A DNA stretch of 64,000 nt from Coniella vitis (lineage: Eukaryota; Ascomycota; Sordariomycetes; Diaporthales; Schizoparmaceae). Below, piece after piece: positions 46,470 to 56,999 of this stretch. The stretch is taken from assembly GCA_011317545.1 (NCBI GenBank), contig WUJK01000003.1, positions 682,001 to 746,000 of the forward strand, given 5' to 3'. The notes under the pieces were generated by a model, which made no database searches, was not told the origin of the DNA, and saw only the letters and a list, made by a program, of their open reading frames with translations. A program made the translations under genes and the position numbers. How positions within the stretch are numbered: position 1 is the first letter of the stretch; every line of letters starts with the position of its first letter.

Positions 46470-47858
46470 ATGAAGACGCGAATACTCAAAGTTCCTCTGG
46501 GGTCCTCGGAACCAGGCCACTTCCTCTCATCCTCGTCTTCATCCACCACCAGCATCGACACATGGCAGATCTCAACCTCGCCTTCCGCCCATGCCACCCT
46601 CACGCCGCTGCGCGAAGCAGCTCATCTCCTGCGCTCCAGCGACATCCCCGTCGCCTTCCCCACAGAGACAGTGTACGGGCTGGGCGCAGATGCGACGCGC
46701 AGCGCTGCCGTCCGTGGCATCTACGCTGCCAAGGGACGGCCCTCGGATAACCCGCTGATTGTGCACGTGTGCGATCTCGACATGCTGCGTGGCTTCCTGG
46801 ATGCCGAGGAGGGCATTCCAGAGATCTACAGGGAGCTCGTCAAGAGGTTCTGGCCCGGGCCGTTGACCATCTTGCTCCGTTGTCCGCGCGATGATGATGA
46901 TGATGCGGCATGTTCTTCTCATGACGACGACGCCGCCGCCGCAGCCGGCGCCCATCACTCGACGCACAGTGCGCACCACCACCACCGCCGCCGCCGCCTC
47001 CTCGCGCCAGAGGTCACAGCCGGCCTGCCCACTTTCGGCGCACGCATGCCTGCCTCTCCGCTGGCCCGGACACTCATCCAGCTCGCTGGCGTGCCGCTTG
47101 CCGCGCCCTCTGCCAACGCGAGCACCAAGCCTTCTCCCACTGCAGCCTCGCACGTGCTCGATGACCTCGACGGGCGCATTGAGCTGATCCTCGATGGAGG
47201 CAATTGCGATGTTGGCGTGGAGAGCACAGTGGTGGATGGGCTATGCGAAGATGGTGGACCGCCCCTTGTGTTGCGGCCTGGCGGCGTGAGCATGGAGGAG
47301 CTGAGGAGTGTTCCGGGCTGGGAAGGGGTTGTCAAGGGGTACCGGGATGAGAGCGAAGAAGGGAAGAAGGGGGCGCTGGGACCGAGGGCGCCGGGGATGA
47401 AGTACAAGCATTATAGCCCGAGAGCAAAGGTGGTGCTATTTGAAGCAAAGAGCGGCAAGGGGATTGAGGATGTACGTGCTGAGATGAGTCTGTTGGCAAA
47501 GAAGGAGGAAACGAAGGGTGTGATTGGCATTATCAGGACGCTCGGGTGGCAGAGGCTGGCTGGAGATGAGGAGCTCGCTAGTGAGCAGGCCATTGTGGAA
47601 GAGGCAGAAACGAATGGCCACCAGTCGGACGATCTGGGCTACGAGATTTCTACATTGGTCATTGGTGGAGCGCGAGTTCTGGATATCGGCTTGGGACAGC
47701 AGACTAAGATGGTCGCGCAGGGTCTGTTTTCGGCGCTCCGGGAGCTGGATAGGAAGGGTGCGGATGTGGTCTTTGTCGAGGGCATCGAGGACAGAGAGGA
47801 CATTGCGGCAGCTGTCATGAATCGCCTGCGTAAGGCGGCCTCGGAAATTAGAGTATAG
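46470..47858 (+). CDS. SUA5: Threonylcarbamoyl-AMP synthase Sua5
   Basis: An intronless frame of 462 residues from the first in-frame ATG (MKTRILKVPLGS). The YrdC/Sua5 domain is clear: IPVAFPTETVYGLGADA, AAKGRPSDNPLIVHV, FWPGPLTILLR, PEVTAGLPTFGARMP, PLAAPSANAS and VESTVVDG. A linker (PRAPGMKYKHYSPRA) leads to the C-terminal Sua5 domain, which ends with VEGIEDREDIAAAVMNRLRKAAS. The enzyme makes threonylcarbamoyl-AMP from threonine, bicarbonate and ATP. This is the first step of t6A37 formation in ANN-decoding tRNAs, and KEOPS (cytosol) or Qri7 (mitochondria) completes it. A low-complexity Asp/Ala/His/Arg insertion of about 35 residues interrupts the YrdC core. Confidence 0.95.
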   Translation: MKTRILKVPLGSSEPGHFLSSSSSSTTSIDTWQISTSPSAHATLTPLREAAHLLRSSDIPVAFPTETVYGLGADATRSAAVRGIYAAKGRPSDNPLIVHVCDLDMLRGFLDAEEGIPEIYRELVKRFWPGPLTILLRCPRDDDDDAACSSHDDDAAAAAGAHHSTHSAHHHHRRRRLLAPEVTAGLPTFGARMPASPLARTLIQLAGVPLAAPSANASTKPSPTAASHVLDDLDGRIELILDGGNCDVGVESTVVDGLCEDGGPPLVLRPGGVSMEELRSVPGWEGVVKGYRDESEEGKKGALGPRAPGMKYKHYSPRAKVVLFEAKSGKGIEDVRAEMSLLAKKEETKGVIGIIRTLGWQRLAGDEELASEQAIVEEAETNGHQSDDLGYEISTLVIGGARVLDIGLGQQTKMVAQGLFSALRELDRKGADVVFVEGIEDREDIAAAVMNRLRKAASEIRV

Positions 47859-48122
47859 ACGAGATCATAGATGCACCAATGCCGCAGAGGGCCGTGGTCG
47901 GCCCTTTTTAATTCCGCTCTGCTCACTCCGCGTCTACTCAAGAACATTTACGTGCATATATTGTGGAAGAATGCTTTCAATTTCCCCAAAACAGTAAATT
48001 CCGGTACTCCTTTTCTTGATAAAATCTATACGCCCAGACTGTGATTGTTCCCTTGGTAGGATTCGCATTCAACATCCCGCACTGCATCGCGCCCCACCGC
48101 CCCATCCCAATCGCAACGCGCA

Positions 48123-49067
48123 TTACAACCCTTGCCGCAGCCAGTCTGTCAACTTGCTCTTACCCAGCTGTGCCAGGTGGTTCACACCCTGTTCGCTGAA
48201 GGGGTCGATGCGGCGCAGGTCGACGTCCTGTGTTGGTGCCTTGCTTACACGCTGCACGATAATGGTGGGGTCTGTCTCGAGAATGATGCCGTCGTCGACA
48301 ATCTCGTCCACGGCGAGGGAAACAAGGTCGTAGCTCTCAATAATTGTGCGCTTATCGACAGAAGCCTTGAAGAGCAGGTGTAGGGAGTCGCGGAGGGCGA
48401 GTATGGCGTTGTAGAGCAGGACTTCGTTCTCTTCGACGCTACCGACGAGGTAGAGCATGACATCGCTTTCGCATTTGTAAAGGACGCTGGGAGAGGAGGG
48501 ATGCCGTGTTAGTGCAACTCAAGATGCATGTCGTTATGATGGGTTTGGACACTGCCCACATTCGTCCGTCAAACAAAAGAATGTCTCCAGTCTGTTTTGC
48601 CGTCTTCTCGAGGAGAGCCTTCTCGAAGGCCTTTTGGGATTTCAGGTCTGGGTATGGGTTGTTGGACGCAGCTATATATGCAAATATTAGTCTGCGCCTT
48701 CACATAGAATCTTGGTCACGGAGTGTATGATGCCAACGCACGGTTGCTTTGTCCTCCTGGAAGAGTAGCATGGTGGGGGGAGTCGTAGTACTGCGAGGCT
48801 TGTAAGCTTGTACTGCGTTTGACTGTTTGGGTCGAGCGGTTGTTCATGGAAACGCGGTGTGCCTCCTTAAATGTCGCGGGTTTTGCTCACTTTGGCGTAT
48901 AGTCTGGAACCATCCTCCTGTATTGCCAGAGTCAGTACACATAGTCAAATACGATAACCATCCCCGCGAGAGTATAGCGTAGTCGAGGCCTAGGTGAACA
49001 GGACACGGCTTACCGTTGACAGAATGAGGATGGCATTGACCGAGTAAAGGGACATTCCTGGAGCCAT
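48123..49067 (-). CDS. RET3: Coatomer zeta subunit
   Basis: Five exons, 49067-49014, 48917-48891, 48790-48742, 48671-48560 and 48486-48123, encode 201 residues. The small 5' exons (54, 27, 49 and 112 nt) were assembled by matching splice sites and frame. They rebuild the longin-type start MSLYSVNAILILST-EDGSRLYAK, then NPYPDLKSQKAFEKALLEKT and ILLFDGRIVLYKCESDVMLYLVGS. The last exon carries ENEVLLYNAILALRDSL and LAVDEIVDDGIILETDP, which are diagnostic for zeta-COP. Zeta-COP pairs with gamma-COP in the F-subcomplex of COPI coats for Golgi-to-ER transport. The second in-frame ATG (49055) is an equally plausible start. It is divergent from MCM4 and convergent with SUA5. Confidence 0.95.
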
Positions 49068-49557
49068 CGTGACTGGTTTGTGACGTCGATAGCAGCGGGG
49101 AAGGCTGGTGCTGGGCTCGAGGAAGGGTGGAACTGTCAGAGTAACTGGACAGGCTCACAGGCGCATCAATCCAAATAGCTGCCCATGTTGTCTCCTCGAT
49201 GCGCTCCGTGTCAAGACCACCGAAGCCAGGGGTCCCTGTCGGCGCATTAGTGTGGCTGTGCAAATCTGATGCTTGTGGCTGGTGGCAGAAAACCACTTAA
49301 GCATCGGGCAGGGGTTCGCGGCATGTCGCGCTTGCAGCTCGTCGCGTAAATTCAGACGCGTAAATGAATTCGACTTTATTAGTAGCAGATACTTTGATCC
49401 CACCTTCTCCCTCGCCTGTCCCTCCTCCACCACCCCACACTCGCGTTTTGTAGCCAGCATTCTGCGCCGGTGTCACTTCCCAGTTCTGGTTTCCTGTCGC
49501 CTTTTGCAGTTTTCTGCTGCATACATACACAGAGTGACTCTCCCCACTCACAATATA
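49068..49557. promoter_or_regulatory. Divergent promoter region RET3 / MCM4
   Basis: The 490-bp gap between start codons holds TCGCGTAAAT at 49342-49351 and GACGCGTAAAT at 49355-49365, in the same orientation and 14 bp apart. Both are nearer to MCM4. Confidence 0.55.
49355..49365. promoter_or_regulatory. GACGCGTAAAT element, MCB type, upstream of MCM4
   Basis: It is identical over 11 bp to the element upstream of MCM7 and lies 192 bp before the MCM4 start codon. A related copy, TCGCGTAAAT, lies 14 bp upstream at 49342-49351, so the two form a tandem pair. It is a candidate site for an MBF-like G1/S activator. Confidence 0.55.
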
Positions 49558-52500
49558 ATGTCTTCACCAGCCAGACGGTCAACGCGCAGTTCCCAGGCTC
49601 GCAGCAGCCCAGCGCCTGGCCCCTCCGATGCTTCCCAGACGCCCCGACGGACACGAGCTTCCCAGCTTGCCTCCAGCCCTATGTTCTTCGAGTCGTCGCC
49701 CGTTAATGGAAATGCCAATGCTGCGCCTTCCTCTCCTCTTCGACAGATGAGCAACACTCAGAGCACCAACACTGGTGCACCGCCGAGTTCGCCCTTGCGC
49801 CAACAGACCGAATCGCAGTCCCAGACCGATGGTGATCGTACCCCGAGGGCCAGTGGTTTGAATATAGGAGGTAAGGCTTGGCAGTCTCATGATCTACTGC
49901 GAACCTTGTGCACGGGACTAATCTTGTGCAGAGTCATCCCCCGTTCGCTACGATCCTAGCTCCAGCCCAGGCGGCCACCCCCAGACAGATTTGCGAAGTG
50001 AGAGTAGTGGCCTGTTTGTCGACTCGTCTCGCAGACAACGATCAAGACGTGGCGACATCCACTCCGACTACGCGAACCGAACGCCTATTGCTCCTCGCCG
50101 AATCGTCTTAGGATCCGACGGCAGAGTAGTCCAAGACGCCGCAGCTTCGGACGCCCCAACTTTCTCGAACATCAACCCAGGAACCTCGGACGCTGATGCT
50201 CTTGGCGGACAGAGCCAGAGTTTAGTTTGGGGAACGACCATCTCGATCGATGATACGTTCGTGACATTCAAGGATTTCCTCCGCAATTTCAAGATCCAAT
50301 ATCGCCTAATACTCGATGATCAGGCCAATGAGGATGCGGACGCGCCCGAGGCCCAGAGCAAGCCCTACCTGGAGGCTCTCGAGACGATGTTGGCCCTGGG
50401 TACTAACAAGCTCTTTTTGGATGTGCGAGACCTAAGCGCCTACCCACCAACCAAGAAGCTGTGGCACCAACTGCAGACATACCCACAGGAGTTGGTGCCT
50501 ATCATGGATCAGGCCGTGCACGACATCATGATGGAGCTCGCCAGAAATGAAATGACCAAGCAAAAGCAGACGAGTTCTGCGCCAGTGCCTTCCCAGAGCT
50601 CCGAGCCAGTCATCCCCAGTTCCGACAGACCAGATGAGCCCTCTACGCCAAGACCGGCACCCCAAAGGGATACCACCCTCGAGGATCAGGTCGCTGACAC
50701 AATCTACATGGTGCGTCCATTCGGTTTGGACAAGACGACGAACCTCAGAGACCTGAATCCCTCAGACATGGACAGAATGATCCAGATCAAGGGCCTCGTT
50801 ATCCGCACTACGCCTGTGATCCCAGACATGAAGGATGCCTTCTTCAAGTGCAGCATTTGCAGCCATGGTGTTCTGGTCACCTTGGACCGCGGCAAGATCC
50901 GGGAGCCTACAGAGTGTCCCCGTACCCGCTGTGGATCGAAAAACTCGATGCAAATCATTCACAACCGCTGCAACTTTGCCGACAAGCAAGTCATCAAGCT
51001 CCAGGAGACCCCAGACGCAGTGCCGGCCGGCCAGACGCCACACTCTGTGTCGATTTGCGTGTATGATGACCTTGTGGACTTCTGCAAAGCTGGTGACAGA
51101 GTGCAGATGACTGGTATTTTCAGAGTCAGCCCTGTGCGGGTTAACCCTCGGCAAAGAACGATCAAGAGTATCTACAAGACATATGTCGATGTTTTGCATG
51201 TGCAAAAGGTCGATCGCAAGAGGATGGGCGCTGATGTGTCGACCATTGGCATGGACGATGACGAGGATGTTCAGGTCAAGCCCTCTGGACTAGAAGAGAC
51301 TCGCAAGATCAGCCCAGAAGAGGAGGAGAAGATTCGCGAAACAGCTGCTCGTGAGGACATCTACGAACTCCTGGCGCGGTCGATTGCACCTTCAGTCTAC
51401 GAGATGGACGATGTCAAAAAAGGTATTCTCCTCCAGCTCTTTGGTGGTACCAATAAGAGCTTTGAGAAGGGCGGTAGCCCCAAGTATCGTGGCGACATCA
51501 ACGTCCTGCTTTGCGGTGACCCCTCTACCGCCAAGTCGCAGATTCTGTCCTATATCCATCGCATTGCGCCTCGTGGTGTCTACACCAGCGGCAAAGGTTC
51601 GTCAGCTGTAGGTCTGACAGCATACGTGACCCGCGACCCAGAAACCCGTCAGCTTGTGCTTGAGTCTGGTGCTCTTGTGCTGTCAGATGGCGGTATCTGT
51701 TGCATTGACGAATTCGATAAGATGTCAGAGGCTACACGCTCGGTGCTGCACGAAGTCATGGAACAACAGACAGTCTCCGTGGCCAAGGCGGGTATCATCA
51801 CTACACTCAACGCTCGAACGAGTATTTTAGCATCAGCCAACCCTATTGGCAGTCGATACAACCCTGATCTGCCAGTTCCTCAGAACATTGACCTTCCTCC
51901 TACTCTGCTGTCGCGTTTCGATCTCGTGTATCTGATTCTCGACCGCGTTGATGAGAAGAACGACAGACGCTTGGCAAAGCATTTGATGTCAATGTACCTA
52001 GAGGATACTCCTCACTCTGCGCAGACCAAGAACGACATTCTTGTAAGTATTCTCTCACGGAAGTTGGATTTCTTTGTTTCTTTTTTTTTTTAAAAAAAAA
52101 AAAAGAAAAAAAAAAAAAACAAGCCAAACCCAAAAAAGGACACAAACAAAGTATCACTAACATTTCACAGCCTGTCGAATTCCTTACTTCGTATATCTCG
52201 TATGCTCGCGCCAACATCCACCCAACCATTTCGCAGGCCGCTGCCCGCGAACTCGTCGATTCGTACGTGGAGATGCGCAAGCTTGGTCAGGACGTTCGCA
52301 CAGCCGACAAGCGCATCACAGCCACAACCAGACAACTGGAGTCCATGATCCGCCTTGCTGAAGGCCACGCCAAAATGCGTCTTGCCACAGAAGTCACGCG
52401 CGAGGACGTGCAAGAGGCCACACGGCTCATCAAGTCTGCGCTCAAGACGGCCGCTACCGACTCTCAGGGCCGCATTGACATGTCCCTTTTGACGGAGGGT

Positions 52501-52752
52501 ACGAGCGCTGCAGAGCGTAAGCGCAAGGAGGACATGAAGGAGGCTGTACTCAAGCAGCTTGACGAGCTTACTGCTGGTGGGCAGACTGTCAAGTACGCTG
52601 AGGTCAGCAGGAGACTGGGCGAGAACACCGGGGTGCCGGTAGAGTCGAGCGAATTTGCTGAGTGCATACGTGCGCTTGAGATGGACGGATCGATTACCGT
52701 CACGGGAGAGGGTGCAAGGAAGAGCGTGCGGCGGGTAACTGCAGTTGTTTAG
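49558..52752 (+). CDS. MCM4: Replicative helicase subunit MCM4
   Basis: Three exons, 49558-49870, 49932-52042 and 52171-52752, encode 1001 residues. The introns are 61 and 128 nt; the second joins NDIL to PVEFLTSYISYARANIHP in frame. The N-terminal 150 residues are rich in Ser, Pro, Thr and Arg with many SSP/SP sites, the typical MCM4 tail phosphorylated by DDK and CDK. A zinc finger CSICSHGVL...CPRTRCGS is at about residues 407-434. The AAA core has CGDPSTAKSQ near 632, ICCIDEFDKMSEATRS and LLSRFDLVYLILD. A winged-helix C-terminus follows. MCM4 is a subunit of the MCM2-7 ring in the CMG helicase and the main target of Cdc7-Dbf4. It is convergent with the cystathionine gamma-synthase-like gene. 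Confidence 0.96.
52081..52119. repeat. T11-A13-G-A14 tract in the MCM4 intron
   Basis: Eleven T residues are followed at once by 13 A residues, a G and 14 more A residues, all inside the second MCM4 intron. The T and A runs can form an 11-bp hairpin between the donor and the acceptor. Confidence 0.95.
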
Positions 52753-52990
52753 AGCTGGAGTGTTGCTGACTTTGCTTGAGGGTTGTCAAGATCTGTATTT
52801 TTGCTCTTCAGGGCGTCTGGTTTTGATTTAATTTGGTTTGAGACAAGTATTACTGTAGCCACATATCCAATCTAGATACAGAAGAAGCTGTGTTGTGTTG
52901 ACCATTCTTCACAGATCATCTTCATGCTTCTCGAATGACAATCCACCATTCATACTCATCACCGTCATTCCTTACTACAGTGGTTCTTCA

Positions 52991-54908
52991 TCAGCTACTC
53001 GCGTTCTGATACACCTCCGTCGCCTTCTCAAGTCCCGCCGCCACAGCGGCAATCAACTCGTCCTCCGGCTCCAGCCCAACGCTAATCCGGATTTGCTCTG
53101 CACGCGCACCATAGGCAGCATGGTACGCAGCCTCCTCGGGCACTTTACTATACGTCAACAGATTCATGGGCAGGGCAAGCGTCCTGTGGGCGCCCAAGTG
53201 GGGGCCCTTATGCACGGGGAAAGCATCGTAAAACGCCGCCGCCAGCTCCAGCGTCTTGAACTCGACGGCAAGCAGGCAGCCGTACCCCGGCGTAAAGTCT
53301 GGTGTCGCGGGTCGCTTTACGGCGTCGTAGTTGGCACGCGTGGCGCTTGTAGTGGGGTAGAGGACGGCGCTGATGGGCGATTTGTCGGGCCCCGCCGCAG
53401 CTGAAGCATGTTCTTGCTGTTGTTGTAAAAAGGTAGCGATGGCTTCGGCGTTGCGGTTGAGAAGGGCGGTGCGGGGGAGGTAGTCTCTGCTGTTGGCGAG
53501 GAGTTTGGCGGCGTCGCCTGCAAAAAGCTCGTTGTGGAATGTAGATGTCAAGGCGGATTTGAGGTCTGTGTAGAAGGGGGAGAGGGGGTTGAGGACGATG
53601 GAGCCGCCCATGACGTCTGCGTAGCCGGAAAAGGACTTGGTCAGGCTGGAGAGGAGGATGTCTGCTACGGGGAGGACGTCGATGTTGGCGAAGGAGCCGA
53701 TTGTGTCGTCGACTATGAAGGGGATGCTATATTTCTCGGCCTGTCGCGGGAGAAAAGAGGCTCAGTCAGTCTTGGATGAGATTTTGTTCAAGTCGTGCAC
53801 TGGTCATCCAATATATAAAGGGGACCGGGGGGGGGAGAGGAGGCCAAGGGTAAGGGGCAAAGGGCAATTGTGCTTACTATTCTTTTCAGACCGTGCAAGT
53901 CAGCGCTCACGAGGATAGGATTGGATGGGAACTCGATGAAGATGTAGCTGGCTGTCTTGCCATCCTTGTAGCGCGCGTCGAGATACGCATCGAGCTTCTC
54001 CACGACGCCACTATCCGCGTCGGCTATACCAAAGTGCTTCATGCCGTTGGGCTCTTCGTCGAGCAAGTGGAAGGTGTTGTGGAAGATGGATCCGATCAGG
54101 ATGCTCTCGCCTTGCTGGCCCCGCTGGGACAGCAACGCGTGGAGGTGGTAGATGGCCGCCATGCCCGTCTGGTAGAGAAACACATCGTGCTCGGCCACCG
54201 TGACCTTTGCCGGGTCGACGGGAGCGCGATGCAGCAGATCGCGGATTCGCTTGCGGATCGCACCGTGGGCGTCGGTCTCGGGCTGGTATGAAGCGGGCGG
54301 AAGCTTGTCCAGGTCGCCATCCCAATCGACGACCGTGAAGTCGCTGTCGATATGGCCAAGCAGCTCCTCGGACGCTCTGGACGACAAGCCGATACCGGAG
54401 TTTTGCCAGGCGCCAATCACACCGGGTGTCTTGGACAATGGGTAGAGGACACAGTAGAGGCGGGTGCCGTGGACGTCGGCGACCTTGAACCTCAGGGCAC
54501 CGTCTGGCAGCTTGTCTGCTTTGCGGTGGTGCGACGAGCTAAAGGTGGCCTGCATGGCAAAGGCGCCTGGGTTGGTGAACATGAAGAGGCCCTCGGCTTG
54601 CGGATCGGCTCCGAGCTTCTGGGCCAGGGCGACAGAGAACTGGCGAGAATTCTCAGCAATCAAGTTGCAACGTGTGAGGTGTCAAGGAAGGGCTGAATGA
54701 GAAGACGGTTACTGACCTGCCTTGCGGGGCCCCAGGGCGAGAAGCGCGGATAGAGACACTTGAGAGCCTGGAGCAGAGACAAGTCGGCGTCGCGCAGGCG
54801 GGTGACGGTGTCCCAGCCTGGCGCATGGGTGGTGACATTGTGAGGACTCGCTGGGGGCAGCGAGTGGCCAAACTCTGTGGTGATGGGGTTTGTGATGGCA
54901 GTGGTCAT
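52991..54908 (-). CDS. Cystathionine gamma-synthase-like PLP enzyme
   Basis: Three exons, 54908-54717, 54639-53878 and 53740-52991, encode 567 residues. The first intron's acceptor (CGCCAG) gives YPRFSPWGPARQ-FSVALAQKLG, which matches the family's spacing; a nearby AG would add three residues. The protein follows the fungal long-form Cys/Met metabolism PLP fold: FVVDDTIGSF-type segment (PFIVDDTIGSFANIDV), then the PLP lysine in SLTKSFSGYADVMGG (about Lys353), and IRISVGLEPEDELIAAV at the C-terminus. Enzymes of this type join O-acyl-homoserine and cysteine to make cystathionine, on the path to methionine. Some fungal members differ in substrate, so the exact reaction is inferred. Confidence 0.9.
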
Positions 54909-56017
54909 GGCGAGAGGATGTGGTGGGTGTCAAGGGAGGACAGCCGAGGGGGCGGTGACAACGGCGGTGACAATGGCGGCGACAGTGGCGTGCAGTCGCT
55001 GTTAGTGAACCACCGAATAGTACCCGGGTATAGGTTACCCTGGGGGTTGCCGATGGTATTTATGTTGTTGATATTGATCTCGCTCAATCTACCACACAGC
55101 CCCTAAGCCTAAGAAGAACAGCCAACTCTTCCGGCAACTTGGCATCGTGGCTTTGCTTACGCCTTTGTTGTCGCAATACGCTGCTCGGGTCGCCGGCTGC
55201 ACGCTACCCGTTGGTTGATAGCTGAAGGCGAGAGAAAGGAGGGTCCCCCCCCCCCCCGGCAAAACCCCCAACATGGGTATAACATAACATAGGCCATGTT
55301 GTCCGGCTGATTTCCTTAGTTTTCAGCTCTGGAACTTTGAAAGTGCTTCTAGAACAAAGGCTTGCTTTGAATGCTTCAATTGACACAATGGACGCGATGA
55401 TGCGCTTAGCATCAAGGCAAACCGTTCAGGACGGTTAGTGGGTATATCTTACTTAGACTGACTAATAAAGGAGCAATTCCTTCGTGAGGATCAATTCAAA
55501 TCATCCGTTTGCGGTGGGATGCCGCGTTCTTGCGGTGGCTTGTTCCAAAGTTTGCTGCTTTATCAGTTCTGCCGAACAGCGACTTGATGACAATCGATGA
55601 GAAGCCATCCATCAGATTCTGCAGTAAGGGTCTATGAATATTGGTCCTGCAAGGTAGGCATTATGGCCATGCACCTCTGGAATCCTTCCAAGACCATATA
55701 CGAGACCCTATCTCGCTCTGCATGCGTCTTTTCAGATACTCCTTCCATTTATGAAGCCATGAGAAACGTACGCTAAACAGTCTGTGCTAAGGTCATAAGC
55801 CACAACTAGATCCAGCTTGTCGAAAGGCTAGATAACTCTACAGTCTCAATGGTCAGACGATGACTTCCCGGGATCCTCGGCTCTATGTTTCTCATTTTGA
55901 TACCACAAGCCCAGTCTAGAAAGCCTCATTGTTGTAGAAGACCTTGGTGATGAAAGACGATGAATGCTGAGTGCACTTCCAAGCTATTTGATTCGTTTCA
56001 TTAAGTACGACCGGGAT

Positions 56018-56042
56018 TCCATATTCGAAGTTTGAATATGGA
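56018..56042. repeat. Inverted repeat TCCATATTC...GAATATGGA
   Basis: Perfect 9-bp arms (56018-56026 and 56034-56042) flank a 7-bp spacer. It lies in gene-free DNA about 1 kb upstream of the HET gene and could be a dyad binding site. Confidence 0.8.
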
Positions 56043-56136
56043 TATAACCGTGAGAATCAAGAAATTGTGTACCAATCCTGGAAATGGAAATGAAGTGCGT
56101 ATTATAGTAGAGAAAGGGCCGCACTGCATACCTAAG

Positions 56137-56185
56137 TACTATGTACTATGTATGCATGTACTATGATATGCCAAGGTACATAGTA
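56137..56185. repeat. Cluster of three TACTATGTA/TACATAGTA motifs
   Basis: Exact copies start at 56137 and 56144 (overlapping, same orientation) and at 56177 (reverse orientation), all within 49 bp. Confidence 0.8.
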
Positions 56186-56999
56186 ATTGGGTAGTACAAG
56201 GTGCGCTATACAGATGATCTTAACCCTAACCCTCTCCCAGGATACCCTACTTGGTCGAGCAGTCACTTATTCTCCATTACATGGCAATCACCAGGTCGAC
56301 CAAACGGTCAGCATACCTCATATCTTGAGTCTCAAGGCCAGATGCCCAAGGCAACTCAGCGTGGGAAGATCAGCCGAGCAAGCGGTATTGCCACGGACAC
56401 AATGGCCTTGCACAATTCAGCCGGGGGAGAGCGCAGTCCTGAGCTAAGACCTCGCTCGGCCTGACACGATGAAGCATCATCTCGCCGCGGCCTTGCGAGA
56501 ACAGGAGACTCTCAGGCGCAGAACAATGGTCATCACTTTTCTGAGCGACCTATTCCCACTGACGGACCTCGATAGTGGCTATGTGACGGCTTCTATCGAC
56601 CATCAGCCCCTGGTATCGAGACACTCAGCCTCTTCTGCAACGGCTAAGAATGTGATTTTGAGCAGCCAGCTCGTCCGGACTGGCTTACAGTACCTTCTCG
56701 ACTTCATCTCTCTTTCGCGGTCTTGCCCGTGCTCTATTTCGAAAAAAGACCACACAACAGGCAATCCATAGCTGGCTGTTTCAGCTGTGCCACAACCGAG
56801 CATATCAACCTAGTCCCGATTCTGCAGCGAATGCTGACAAGACATTCACCCAGTCGTACTGGAAGAGTCATACCATTTATACACACGCAGATACCATTGT
56901 TCGTGCGTGGCATGCATATCGAGTCGAATTTACTCTCGCTCTGGACAGTCCAACTCACCGAACGTCTGAGAGCGAGCGCAACAAACCTCAGACACTCCC

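Larger units (their letters stand above)
54909..56999. other. 2.1-kb gene-free region upstream of the HET gene
   Basis: No gene is supported. Contents: a C13 homopolymer at 55245-55257, an inverted repeat at 56018-56042, three copies of the TACTATGTA/TACATAGTA motif at 56137-56185, and a telomere-like TAACCCTAACCCT at about 56220. The open frames near 56187-56464 are short and unrecognised. Confidence 0.55.

Noticed and set aside
55245..55257. C13 homopolymer as a possible structured regulatory element
   Set aside because: An isolated homopolymer with no supporting features nearby; it is likely simple-sequence noise.
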